From positions 125,041 through 140,530 of the forward strand of contig DHRK01000066.1 of assembly GCA_002410325.1 (NCBI GenBank): a stretch of 15,490 nucleotides of DNA, written 5' to 3'. The notes below the pieces were generated by a model that was given only the letters and a program-made list of their open reading frames with translations, made no database searches and was not told where the DNA came from. Numbering within the stretch: the stretch's first letter is position 1; each line of letters begins with the position of its first letter. Below, in pieces: positions 1 through 6,585 of the stretch. The translations under genes and the position numbers were made by a program. The DNA comes from Syntrophomonas sp. UBA5314. Its GTDB lineage: Bacteria > Bacillota > Syntrophomonadia > Syntrophomonadales > Syntrophomonadaceae.

Positions 1-1
1 G

Positions 2-1453
2 AATGTACTGGATAAACTTCATAAACAGGGATTCTCCCTTATCCTGCGGCCCGAAAACAGCAAAGGAAGCAATTTGCAATATATTGCTGATTACCAGCAA
101 TTGATCGATCGCTACAATATTAAATACATCCTGTTCTCCAATGAAGTCCCGGGCTATTCCCGTGATCTGCAGCCCATTGAACAACTTATAAATCAAAACC
201 ACCTGCTGGTAGGCATCGTCGAGACTTCGGAGCAGCTCAAATACCTGGCCCAGCCCGGCCTGGACCCGGTAATGGCCGCCACCGGCTACCAGGTAAACCG
301 GGTTTATTCCACCACCAATGACGACTACGTCCAGACCATTGACGAACGCTACTACCGCTGGATAAGAGCGGTGATCGACCGCGGCATCCGGGTAGTCTAT
401 ATCTCGCCCTTCAAGGACATCAAAAAGAGCTACTCGACCAACCTGGACAACACCATAAAGATAATCGGCGATTTCCACCGGGATATAGTCACCAAGGGCT
501 TTGTCCTCAATCAGGATCTGGGGCATCTCCCCACTGCCAGCAACCCCCCCTGGCGTCTTCTCATGATCGGCTTCAGCCTGTTGGCAGCCGGCACCCTGTA
601 CCTGGGGCTGCTGTTCAAGCTGAAGCCGCCCTGGATTATAGGCTTATTGGCTGTCGGGGCAATTGGCCTTATCGCTGCTATCTTCCTGGTGCATATGGAT
701 CTGACCAAGTTGTTCGCTCTGGCCGCGGCCATTATCTACCCGTCGCTGTCCAGCCTGCTGCTCTTGATATATCTTCGGGACAGCCAGTCGGGACTGCCCG
801 TTAAACTGCTGTCTTCCCTGGGCATTATAGTAGCAGTCAATATGATAGGTGCCTATACCATCATATGCAGCCTGTCTGACATCCAGTTTATTATGAACAT
901 CAAAGAGTTTACCGGGGTCAAGCTCTCCTTCCTCTTCCCCCTGCTGCTCTTTGCACTGAACTATTTCAGTTGTTTTTCCGGGCAGCAAAACCTGTTCCGC
1001 TATATATGGGATGTCCTGAATACCAAACCCAGCTACCTGGTGCTGTTGCTCTTCTTCCTGGCCGCAGGGGCCGGATATTACTATATAGGACGTAGCGGCA
1101 ATAACCTAGTGTCGGTTTCGGGACTGGAACTAAAACTGCGGGAGATACTTGAAGGGAACCTCCTGGCCAGGCCGCGCTTCAAGGAGATAATGATAGGCTA
1201 CCCGGCGCTGTTCGCGGCCGTCTATCTATATCATAAGTACCGGCAGGAAGCCTGGCTGCTCATCCTGGGTTTCGGCATTATAATAGGAAGCATTTCCATG
1301 GTGAACAGCTTCTGTCACGTGTTTACGGCGGCCACTATTTCGATAATCCGCACAGCCGGGGGGCTGGCGCTGGGGTCGCTTCTGGGGATATGCGCGATAG
1401 CGGGCATTTGGATTTTAGAAAAATGTATTAAATGCTGGGGGCTTAAAATATAA
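2..1453 (+). CDS. DUF5693-like polytopic membrane protein, 5' end outside window (copy 1)
   Basis: The frame is open from base 2, so this is the C-terminal ~483 residues of a longer protein. The TTG at 74 is internal and not a start. The first ~170 residues are soluble and resemble a polysaccharide-deacetylase-like or TIM-barrel type extracytoplasmic domain (fold is inference). About nine hydrophobic segments follow, coded at roughly 545-615, 628-700, 710-775, 805-875, 918-978, 1027-1090, 1184-1240, 1250-1310 and 1357-1420. I recognise the layout as DUF5693, a family of unknown function that, from memory, sits near CsaB-type pyruvyl transferases and glycosyltransferases in clostridial envelope loci. 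From base ~312 on it is nearly identical to a second copy at 5253-6400. Only the last ~45 residues diverge strongly. The role in cell-envelope polysaccharide export or modification is inferred from context alone. Confidence 0.75.
   Translation, partial: NVLDKLHKQGFSLILRPENSKGSNLQYIADYQQLIDRYNIKYILFSNEVPGYSRDLQPIEQLINQNHLLVGIVETSEQLKYLAQPGLDPVMAATGYQVNRVYSTTNDDYVQTIDERYYRWIRAVIDRGIRVVYISPFKDIKKSYSTNLDNTIKIIGDFHRDIVTKGFVLNQDLGHLPTASNPPWRLLMIGFSLLAAGTLYLGLLFKLKPPWIIGLLAVGAIGLIAAIFLVHMDLTKLFALAAAIIYPSLSSLLLLIYLRDSQSGLPVKLLSSLGIIVAVNMIGAYTIICSLSDIQFIMNIKEFTGVKLSFLFPLLLFALNYFSCFSGQQNLFRYIWDVLNTKPSYLVLLLFFLAAGAGYYYIGRSGNNLVSVSGLELKLREILEGNLLARPRFKEIMIGYPALFAAVYLYHKYRQEAWLLILGFGIIIGSISMVNSFCHVFTAATISIIRTAGGLALGSLLGICAIAGIWILEKCIKCWGLKI
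312..1345 (+). repeat. Direct repeat, left copy (DUF5693 interior)
   Basis: This ~1.03-kb stretch matches 5253-6287 in the same orientation, with scattered, mostly third-position substitutions. The encoded proteins differ at only about 15 to 20 of the first ~325 residues. Similarity starts at the shared ccaccaatgacga and fades after the codons for SIIRTAGG. I compared the two by eye and made no alignment. Confidence 0.85.
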
Positions 1454-1454
1454 A

Positions 1455-1727
1455 AGCTCTCTGGGGCTTTGGGTTCCAGCACCTGCAACCTCAAGGTCTC
1501 GGCCAACCGGGGTGCTCCGGAGAGGATCACCATCAGTGGGGAGAAGGAATCGGTCCGGTAGTTCAAAACAAATCTCAATTCGTTTAACATGGACCCCGGG
1601 AGATCTTGGCCTTCGTCTATGACTACCAGAGGCTTCATGCCTTTTTGGTGCATCTCCATCATAGCGTCTGCCACCAGACGCTTGTTTTCAGAGATGGCCC
1701 GGGCGGGCTGTTTTATCCTGTTCTTTT
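1455..1727 (-). pseudogene. Fragment of an ExeA/TniB-type AAA+ ATPase (transposition-type)
   Basis: The minus-strand reading contains a Walker B stretch (KPLVVIDEGQDLPGSMLNEL) followed by a sensor-like LRFVLNYRTDSFSPLMVIL and SGAPRLAETLR. This is the usual middle of ExeA/GspA-like and TniB/IstB-type ATPases that partner DDE transposases. The P-loop half is missing upstream, where the sequence becomes the YoeB-type toxin. The C-terminal winged-helix part is missing downstream, where the frame runs into the antisense of the DUF5693 gene. Only about 90 residues of a ~270-residue family survive, so it cannot be functional. It marks a decayed mobile element inserted next to the 3' end of DUF5693 copy 1. 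Confidence 0.6.
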
Positions 1728-2000
1728 TTAATATTCGTAATGCGACCACATACTGACAATTACAATCGTTTTTTCTTCCTCGATTACTTTATAAACTAAC
1801 CGGTGTTGACGGTTAATTCTTCTTGAATATAACCCTTTCATATCCCCAATTAGCGTTTCATAAGGCGGTGGATTTTGGAACGGATTCTCTTTTATCAGTT
1901 CTAATAATTTTTCAACATTTCTCTTCAAGGCTGGAAACTGCTTAATTTTCTCTTTATCCTTGATTGTTTGTTTTAGAATGATGATCTTATAACTCACCAT
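1728..2000 (-). CDS. yoeB: YoeB/Txe-family mRNA-interferase toxin
   Basis: This 90-residue protein is close to the family length of ~84 and is the toxin of a type II pair. YoeB enzymes bind the ribosomal A site and cleave mRNA at codons being translated. The hallmark core (YSRRINRQHRLVY) is present. Aligning by eye with E. coli YoeB, whose catalytic residues are Glu46, Arg65, His83 and Tyr84, gives Glu48, Arg67, His87 and Tyr88 here, so all four are kept. The ATG lies inside the end of the antitoxin gene (ATGGTGA, 7-base overlap), the classic translationally coupled arrangement. Two residues follow the terminal HY, a minor extension. Unlike its neighbours in this island the gene looks intact, and expression would depend on the shared autoregulated promoter upstream of the antitoxin. 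Confidence 0.92.
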   Translation of the reverse strand: MVSYKIIILKQTIKDKEKIKQFPALKRNVEKLLELIKENPFQNPPPYETLIGDMKGLYSRRINRQHRLVYKVIEEEKTIVIVSMWSHYEY

Positions 2001-2233
2001 TCAAATTCCTCGCAATCCTCTATTTTGGAATTAAGACCCTCTATTAAGCGTTCTTTCATTCCAGGGATAGAAGAAAGGTAGAGTGTTTCCATTAGTCCGT
2101 TGTATTCTTGTTCACTTATTATAATCGCATTTCCTTTTTTTGTATTCACATTGATAATATCGTTAAACTCAATAGCGGAGTTCAAATACTCAAATAGATT
2201 TTTTCTTAAATTCGTTACATTCGTATTAGTCAT
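1994..2233 (-). CDS. yefM: YefM/Phd-family antitoxin
   Basis: This 79-residue antitoxin is paired with the downstream toxin. The N-terminal half (NVTNLRKNLFEYLNSAIEF, then INVNTKKGNAIIISEQEY) is the DNA-binding Phd/YefM fold. The acidic C-terminus (SKIEDCEEFEW) is the part that normally wraps and inhibits the toxin. I place the start at the ATG at 2233 rather than the in-frame GTG at 2245, because that GTG overlaps the ribosome binding site itself (AGGAGGTGA on the minus strand, 2250-2242), whose spacing to 2233 is good. The stop overlaps the toxin start. The protein would repress its own promoter through the TGTACA boxes just upstream. Confidence 0.9.
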   Translation of the reverse strand: MTNTNVTNLRKNLFEYLNSAIEFNDIINVNTKKGNAIIISEQEYNGLMETLYLSSIPGMKERLIEGLNSKIEDCEEFEW

Positions 2234-2253
2234 ACTGTCTGTCACCTCCTATG

Positions 2254-2288
2254 TGTACATTATGGTGTACATATATTGTGTTTGTCAA
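2254..2288 (-). promoter_or_regulatory. Promoter and twin TGTACA operator of yefM-yoeB
   Basis: On the minus strand there is a consensus -35 TTGACA (2288-2283), an 18-base spacer and a -10 CATAAT (2264-2259), followed by AGGAGG and the antitoxin ATG. Two TGTACA hexamers (2254-2259 and 2266-2271) lie 12 bases apart centre to centre, one in the spacer and one overlapping the -10 edge. The E. coli YefM-YoeB operator is known to use paired palindromes with the same TGTACA core and, as I recall, the same 12-base spacing. Binding of the YefM-YoeB complex here would block polymerase. Confidence 0.72.
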
Positions 2289-2339
2289 GGTATCCTCTTT
2301 CACGGCTGTTATCATGTTGTTTATCCCACTCTAAGCGTG

Positions 2340-2573
2340 ACCGAGTCCACACGAACACTCCGCGGGAATACCTTTTTAAAACGAATTCTCCGCGAAGTAG
2401 CATGGTCTATCACCCGAATGCGAAGCACCTATCTATCCAGCTGGTATTGGAAGATCAAACAACGCAGGGGAGGCAAAAGGGCCATTGTGGCATTAGCCAG
2501 AAAACTACTTGTCATTATCTATACAATGCTGATTTTAATAGATTGCTACTGTAGCCATATTGCATTGGTCTAA
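2340..2573 (+). pseudogene. IS110-family transposase, C-terminal remnant
   Basis: About 75 residues match the C-terminal Tnp_20 (IS116/IS110/IS902) domain. The visible pieces are RGNTFLKRILREVAW, a STYLSSWY block and the family signature GGKRAIVALARKLLVIIY. The DEDD RuvC-like half and the first part of the C-terminal domain are absent, and upstream the frame is only the antisense of the yefM promoter and gene. It is a different lineage from the intact IS110 copy at 13910-15181: it keeps ARKLLVIIYTML where the intact copy has ARMILTAVYHML, and it lies on the opposite strand. The tail after TMLI (DCYCSHIALV) is unlikely to be native. A dead fragment. Confidence 0.75.
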
Positions 2574-2587
2574 GTAACCTTGTCCTT

Positions 2588-2906
2588 TTACAGCAGCCAA
2601 GTGTAATCCTGTCGGCAATCCAGAACGGCTGTTACATAGACAGTATTTTCCTGTATCTGATAAAGCGCCATATAATATACGCCAAACGGCAGTTTACGAT
2701 ATTTTTGAAAAGGGATCCCGTCATACTCCAGCCATGGGTTGCGCTTCGGCATCGCACCCAGACTATCGGTTATGTCAATAAAAGTATCTATCAGTCTGTC
2801 TGCGGCCGGCACACTGCCATTCGCCAGAAAACGCGCGTGAAAAATAGAGCATCTCCCAAGCGGTTTCCGTGATTTCTACTTTATAAGGCTTATTCTTTTC
2901 TGTCAT
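2588..2906 (-). pseudogene. RelE/ParE-superfamily toxin with a frameshift
   Basis: Translation from the ATG at 2906, which overlaps the antitoxin stop by 17 bases, gives MTEKNKPYKVEITETAWEML and then leaves frame at a run of five T (A5 on the plus strand, 2840-2844). Removing one T restores a continuous 105-residue protein that runs through HARFLANGSVPAADRLIDTF to PFGVYYMALYQIQENTVYV and AVLDCRQDYTWLL, a standard ParE/RelE-like toxin. Without the correction only a GTG-started 74-residue tail (2812-2588) is open, and it has no good ribosome binding site. The homopolymer makes a sequencing error possible. If the shift is real, the toxin is dead while its antitoxin survives. Confidence 0.75.
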
Positions 2907-3171
2907 TGGCAACCTCTGCCACAGCCTTACGCGTAGCGGAGACTGTTTCCTCTACGGAATAGGCCCGCCCTTTTTGGATGTCGATTTCCGATTGCATTAG
3001 TTTCTCCTTGAGCTTCAGCATGCTTTCACGCCGGGCAAACGCCTCCACATCCATCACGACAAGGTCGCCGCTGCCGTTTTTTGTCAGATAAACCGGCTCG
3101 CCTGTGCGTTTGCAGAGTTCGGAGATTTCATTGTAGTTCTTGCGAATTGCCGCGGAAGGCCGTATATTCAT
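2890..3171 (-). CDS. Phd/YefM-family antitoxin (second TA pair)
   Basis: This 93-residue protein opens with IRPSAAIRKNYNEISELCKR and continues with GEPVYLTKNGSGDLVVMDVE, the Phd/YefM signature for DNA binding and dimerisation. The C-terminal ~45 residues are helical and charged, as expected for the toxin-neutralising region. It is upstream of, and overlaps by 17 bases, a ParE/RelE-type toxin gene that is frameshifted, so it may now be an orphan antitoxin. The start is the ATG at 3171. The ribosome binding site is weak (AGGAAGAG lies far upstream), which suggests the native leader may have been lost. Confidence 0.85.
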   Translation of the reverse strand: MNIRPSAAIRKNYNEISELCKRTGEPVYLTKNGSGDLVVMDVEAFARRESMLKLKEKLMQSEIDIQKGRAYSVEETVSATRKAVAEVANDRKE

Positions 3172-3396
3172 TATTTACTCACGCTCTTCCTATAATCAGG
3201 TAATGACCTCTCCCTATTATGTGGAAAATATCTGGTACTTTTTGTTTTTGAAGTATAAACCGAATTGAATAAATAAGTCTTGGCTGTATTTAGAGTTATA
3301 AAAGCATGATTCCCCGGAAAAGCAAGCCGGCCATAAAATGCCCAATTTCCATAATGTTGAATATTGTAGAAAAGGACTGCCGGGAGGTGGCCGCCA

Positions 3397-4416
3397 TTGT
3401 CAGATGGGTATATACCCGGCGGTCGCGATATTGGACGATTATGGACGGGGAGAACAGTGGGAGATAGAAAAACCAGAAAGAGTAATAGACAGATTGGTAA
3501 TGCTGCTAAATCAAAATTAATAAAGGCTGCAGACCTCGGTGATTGGAAGCCGGCCCAGGTTTCAGCCGTTAGCAGTGGATTTATGGAGCTGAACGGTATA
3601 TTGGAGGGGGGCTTTAGGCCCGGGGAGCTGACGGTGTGGAGCGGGGTCAATTCTTCCGGTAAAAGTACGCTTCTTACCCAGATATTGTTGGAGGCGTTGA
3701 CCCAGGAGCAGGCAGTGTGCGCCTATTCCGGTGAACTGCCGGTGCAGATCTTCCGGTATTGGCTGGAACTGCAGGCAGCCGGGCCTTCCGGAGTGGAGCT
3801 GGGAGCCTCTATTCGGGCAGGCTGTGTGGTAATAAGACCGGTTTTGCTTGAGGCGATACGGGATTGGTACCGGGAGCGGCTTTTTCTGTGTGCCGGGGCT
3901 GAGTGGGGGAGCCTGGATAGTCTGGTGGAGACATTTACGGAAGCGGCCCGGGATTATTCATGCCAGGTGTTCCTGCTGGATAATTTGACTATCATTATCA
4001 GCGGACTAAAGGTGAGAGATCAGATGCGCGCCCAGAGAGAGCTGATCCTTCATATGGTGCGCTTTGCCAGGGAGTTTGGGGTGCATGTTCACGTAGTTGT
4101 TCATCCCCGCAAAAAGGTCAATCCTTCGAATTTAACCAAGATGGACATAGGCGGCAGCGGCGACATAACCAACCTGGCTGACAATGTGCTGGTCCTGACC
4201 CGGTTGGCTCCGGAAAGCCCTGAAGGCGGCGATTGGCCTCCGGCCGCCCGCTTGTCGGTGCTTAAAAACCGGTTTGGCGGCCGGCAGGATGTGGATATAG
4301 ATCTCGGCTTTGATCCTGTATCGAAAAGGTTTTTCCCGGCGGGGGGAAGACCGGAGGACCGGATCTACGGTTGGCGGGCTCTGTGGAGCAAGACATCCGG
4401 GAAGGTTACCAGGTAA
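3397..4416 (+). CDS. DnaB/Twinkle-like (SF4) helicase ATPase domain, probably N-terminally truncated
   Basis: The recognisable part starts near base 3520. It has FMELNGILEGGFRPGELTVW and a Walker A GVNSSGKST (3643-3669), then a Walker B VFLLDNLTI (3967-3993), a histidine-bearing HVHVVVHPRK strand, SGDITNLADNVLVLTR, and a basic LKNRFGGRQ near the C-terminus. These are the RecA-core motifs of phage and mobile-element replicative helicases such as gp4, Twinkle and DnaB. Family members usually carry a primase/TOPRIM or DnaB N-terminal domain, which is missing. The first ~40 codons match nothing I recognise. The TTG at 3397 is only the first possible start after a stop at 3367, and has no well-spaced ribosome binding site. 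I read it as a prophage- or element-derived remnant. Any remaining ATPase activity is unknown. Confidence 0.65.
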   Translation: MSDGYIPGGRDIGRLWTGRTVGDRKTRKSNRQIGNAAKSKLIKAADLGDWKPAQVSAVSSGFMELNGILEGGFRPGELTVWSGVNSSGKSTLLTQILLEALTQEQAVCAYSGELPVQIFRYWLELQAAGPSGVELGASIRAGCVVIRPVLLEAIRDWYRERLFLCAGAEWGSLDSLVETFTEAARDYSCQVFLLDNLTIIISGLKVRDQMRAQRELILHMVRFAREFGVHVHVVVHPRKKVNPSNLTKMDIGGSGDITNLADNVLVLTRLAPESPEGGDWPPAARLSVLKNRFGGRQDVDIDLGFDPVSKRFFPAGGRPEDRIYGWRALWSKTSGKVTR

Positions 4417-4506
4417 TCCGACTTGTCTTAAGCGGTGTTAATACAAACGATAAATGGAAAAATATTGCACTAAACTGTAGTAAATAATACAGCTTCTTGG
4501 ATTAGG

Positions 4507-5070
4507 ATGGGCGAGCTAATGGCCGGGGATATTGAAACGCAAATCTTTTCTGAGAGAAGGTTAAAGGATATGATAGCGGCCTTTAGAGAATTGACCATGC
4601 AAACGGCCGAAAACTCTGTAACCAGCCTTGAGGAGTTATGCGCTTCTTGTGGGGTAGCTGTAGTAGTGGTTTCACACCTGCCCAAAACATATGCTCATGG
4701 TGCAACAAAGTGGTTAAATCCCGGCAAGGCTATGATTCAACTCAGTACTAGATACAAATATGCTGATATTTTTTGGTTTAGCTTCTTTCATGAGCTGGGC
4801 CATATATTGTTGCACAGCAAGAAAGAGGCTTTTGCTGAAACGGGAGAAAAAACAGCTGAGGAGTCCGAAGCAGATCGGTTTGCAGCCGATTGCCTTATTC
4901 CAGCCTCGAAGTATAAGGCTTTCCTTTCGAAGAACAGAATCACCCAAGATTCAATAAGACAATTAGCTCATGAAGTTGGTATTGACCCAGGAATCGTGGT
5001 AGGTAGACTGCATCACGACCGGAGAGTCGGTTGGAGTGATTTTCAAGACTTGCAGAGAAAATTTAATTGA
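4507..5070 (+). CDS. ImmA/IrrE (M78) metallopeptidase half of a HigA-type fusion, 5'-truncated
   Basis: A 187-residue open frame with the zinc motif HELGH at residues 95-99 and the downstream glutamate ligand in EESEADRFAADCLIP (Glu121 likely). These are the M78/ImmA hallmarks. ImmA-type proteases cleave or sense repressors of mobile elements and stress regulators. In many homologues this domain is fused behind an XRE/HigA helix-turn-helix, joined by a linker of the type ASW-R-GE. That linker is visible here as TASWIRMGELMAGDIE, and it begins before the ATG: the homologous frame extends back to 4474, right after a stop at 4471-4473. The start at 4507 is therefore probably a fallback inside a decapitated gene, and ribosome binding is weak. 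The catalytic half is intact, while the DNA-binding half and any HigB-type toxin are absent. Confidence 0.8.
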   Translation: MGELMAGDIETQIFSERRLKDMIAAFRELTMQTAENSVTSLEELCASCGVAVVVVSHLPKTYAHGATKWLNPGKAMIQLSTRYKYADIFWFSFFHELGHILLHSKKEAFAETGEKTAEESEADRFAADCLIPASKYKAFLSKNRITQDSIRQLAHEVGIDPGIVVGRLHHDRRVGWSDFQDLQRKFN

Positions 5071-5262
5071 AAAATAGGCAGCTTCATAAACCGCGATCTG
5101 AGCTGGTATCTGCTGCGCCTGCTCCTGCCATCGGCAGGGCTCTGCGGAGTGGTGGTTCTTTTTCAGCGTTTTTATCCGACCAGTTCCGTATTTGGATTTC
5201 TGATCCCGCTGATCATAAGCGGCGTGATCTATCTAGTTATCGCCCACTTCTGCCACCAATGA
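5071..5262 (+). pseudogene. C-terminal fragment of an integral membrane protein, possibly a Wzx-type flippase
   Basis: Directly after the stop of the M78 gene, in the same frame, lie ~63 codons reading FINRDLSWYLLRLLLPSAG, then two hydrophobic helices around CGVVVLFQRF and FLIPLIISGVIYLVIAHF, ending at a TGA at 5260-5262. A charged RDL-type turn before the last two helices and a short tail resembles the end of polysaccharide flippases (MATE/MVF type), which would fit the locus. The identification rests on hydropathy and context only. It has no start of its own. It is joined at ~5253 to the interior of the DUF5693 repeat, in a different frame. Confidence 0.35.
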
Positions 5263-6287
5263 CGATTATGTACAGACCATTGACGAGCGCTACTACCGCT
5301 GGATGAAAGCGGTGATCGACCGGAGAATCCGGGTAGTCTATATCTCGCCCTTCAAGGACATCAAAAAGAGTTACTCGACCAACCTGGACAACACCATAAA
5401 GATAATCGGCGATTTTCACCGGGATATAGTCACCAAGGGCTTTGTCCTCAATCAAGACTTAAAGCATCTCCCCACTGCCGGCAATCCGCCCTGGCGTCTT
5501 CTCATGATCGGCTTCAGCCTGCTGGCAGCCGGCACCCTGTACCTGGGCCTGCTGTTCAAGCTGAAGCCGCCCTGGATTATCGGCCTGCTGGCGGTCGGAG
5601 CCATCGGCTTGATTGGAGCCATCTTCCTGGTGCATATGGATCTGACCAAGTTGTTCGCCCTGGCCGCGGCGATTATATACCCGTCGCTGTCCAGCCTGCT
5701 GCTCTTGTTCTATCTGCGGGACAGCCAGTCGGGCCTGCCTCTTAAACTGCTCTCTTCCCTGGGCATTTTAGTAACAGTCAATATGATAGGCGCCTATACT
5801 ATCATATGCAGCCTGTCCGACATCCAGTTTATTATGAATATCAAAGAGTTCACCGGGGTCAAGCTTTCCTTCCTCTTCCCCCTGCTGCTCTTTGCTTTAA
5901 ACTATTTCAGCTGTTTTTCCGGACAGCAAAACCTGTTCCGCTATATATGGGATGTCCTAAACGACAAGCCCAGCTACCTGGTGCTCTTGCTCTTCTTCCT
6001 GGCTGCCGGGGCCGGCTACTACTATATAGGGCGCAGCGGCAACAACCTGGTGTCGGTTTCGGGGCTGGAGTTAAAACTGCGGGAAATACTGGAAGGCAAC
6101 CTCCTGGCCAGGCCGCGTTTCAAGGAAATAATGATAGGCTATCCGGCGCTATTCGCGGCTGTTTACCTGTACCACAGGTACCGGCAAGAGGTACTTCTAT
6201 TTGTGTTAGGCTTCGGGATTGTTATAGGCAGCATCTCCATGGTAAACAGCTTCTGCCATGTCTTTACTGCGGTAAGTATATCGATTA
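5253..6287 (+). repeat. Direct repeat, right copy (DUF5693 interior)
   Basis: Partner of 312-1345 in the same orientation, about 4.9 kb away. The left edge is sharp: ccaccaatgacga is shared and the bases before it are unrelated. The right edge fades within the gene. Homologous recombination between the copies would delete the accessory segment between them. Confidence 0.85.
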
Positions 6288-6400
6288 TTAGAACTGCGGG
6301 GGGATTTACCTTGGGGGCTGGCGTAGGGCTACTAATAATAATAACCATATCGATAACAGAGAAGGTGACTGAGTCATGGATTAGGAGGACCTGGCTATGA
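5253..6400 (+). pseudogene. DUF5693-like membrane protein, copy 2, lacking its 5' part
   Basis: The frame is open from the junction (TNDDYVQTIDERYYRW) to a stop at 6400 and reproduces copy 1 (2-1453) from its residue ~104 onward. It carries all of the ~9 transmembrane segments but lacks most of the extracytoplasmic domain, and no upstream start codon or signal peptide is present. The ATG at 5303 is internal and has no ribosome binding site. The C-terminal ~45 residues (after SIIRTAGG) differ markedly from copy 1. The stop overlaps an ATG (ATGA, 6397-6400) that opens a 16-residue reading frame ending at 6447. That could be the broken start of a formerly coupled gene, which I cannot identify. 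Most likely non-functional. Confidence 0.75.
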
Positions 6401-6585
6401 TCTTGAGTCCTTATATGTCTAACTTTATCGAACGGTGTAAAAAATAGTCGGTAAATTAATTAATCGCCCTTTGTTTATGGTAATATATCAAATGATGTAG
6501 GATAATATTAATAGTTTTTTGTAAAAGCATGTAAAAAGAATTAAGCTCCTTCTGTAATGAAATACTGGACTATTGGGGAGAAAGA
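6401..6585 (+). promoter_or_regulatory. AT-rich leader of the polysaccharide operon
   Basis: This 185-base gap separates the damaged island from the polysaccharide operon and is strikingly AT-rich. A GATAAT (6501-6506) could be a -10 element, but I found no -35 at a proper distance, so I do not fix a promoter. A clear ribosome binding site (GGGGAGAAAGA) precedes the ATG at 6586. The operon promoter is expected here because the genes upstream are remnants. Confidence 0.35.

Noticed and set aside
511..988. Two minus-strand frames inside DUF5693 copy 1 (and 5452-5649 in copy 2)
   Set aside because: Antisense shadows of a hydrophobic, GC-rich coding region; no start signals or motifs.
2100..2340. 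5' part of the long frame 2100-2573 as a real N-terminus of the IS110 remnant
   Set aside because: It is the antisense of the yefM gene and promoter. Only the part after ~2340 has transposase similarity.
3195..3210. AGGTaatgACCT inverted repeat upstream of the Phd antitoxin as an operator
   Set aside because: Only four-base arms around a four-base loop, no promoter boxes at the right spacing, and a repeat this short is expected by chance.
3338..3520. 60-codon plus-strand frame upstream of the helicase
   Set aside because: No recognisable domain, and it overlaps the helicase frame. It is mentioned only as part of the unexplained helicase leader.
3171..3650. 159-codon open frame on the minus strand upstream of the Phd antitoxin
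   Set aside because: It is antisense to the conserved helicase domain in its upstream part, shows no family motif, and has no ribosome binding site that would favour it.
5067..5306. 79-codon plus-strand frame across the junction
   Set aside because: The reading with membrane-protein character is frame 1. This frame is low-complexity Ser/Arg/Pro and crosses the recombination point.
6397..6447. 16-residue frame coupled to the end of DUF5693 copy 2, considered as the start of a CsaB pyruvyl transferase
   Set aside because: The sequence MILSPYMSNFIERCKK does not resemble the CsaB N-terminus. It is too short to identify and is noted only under copy 2.
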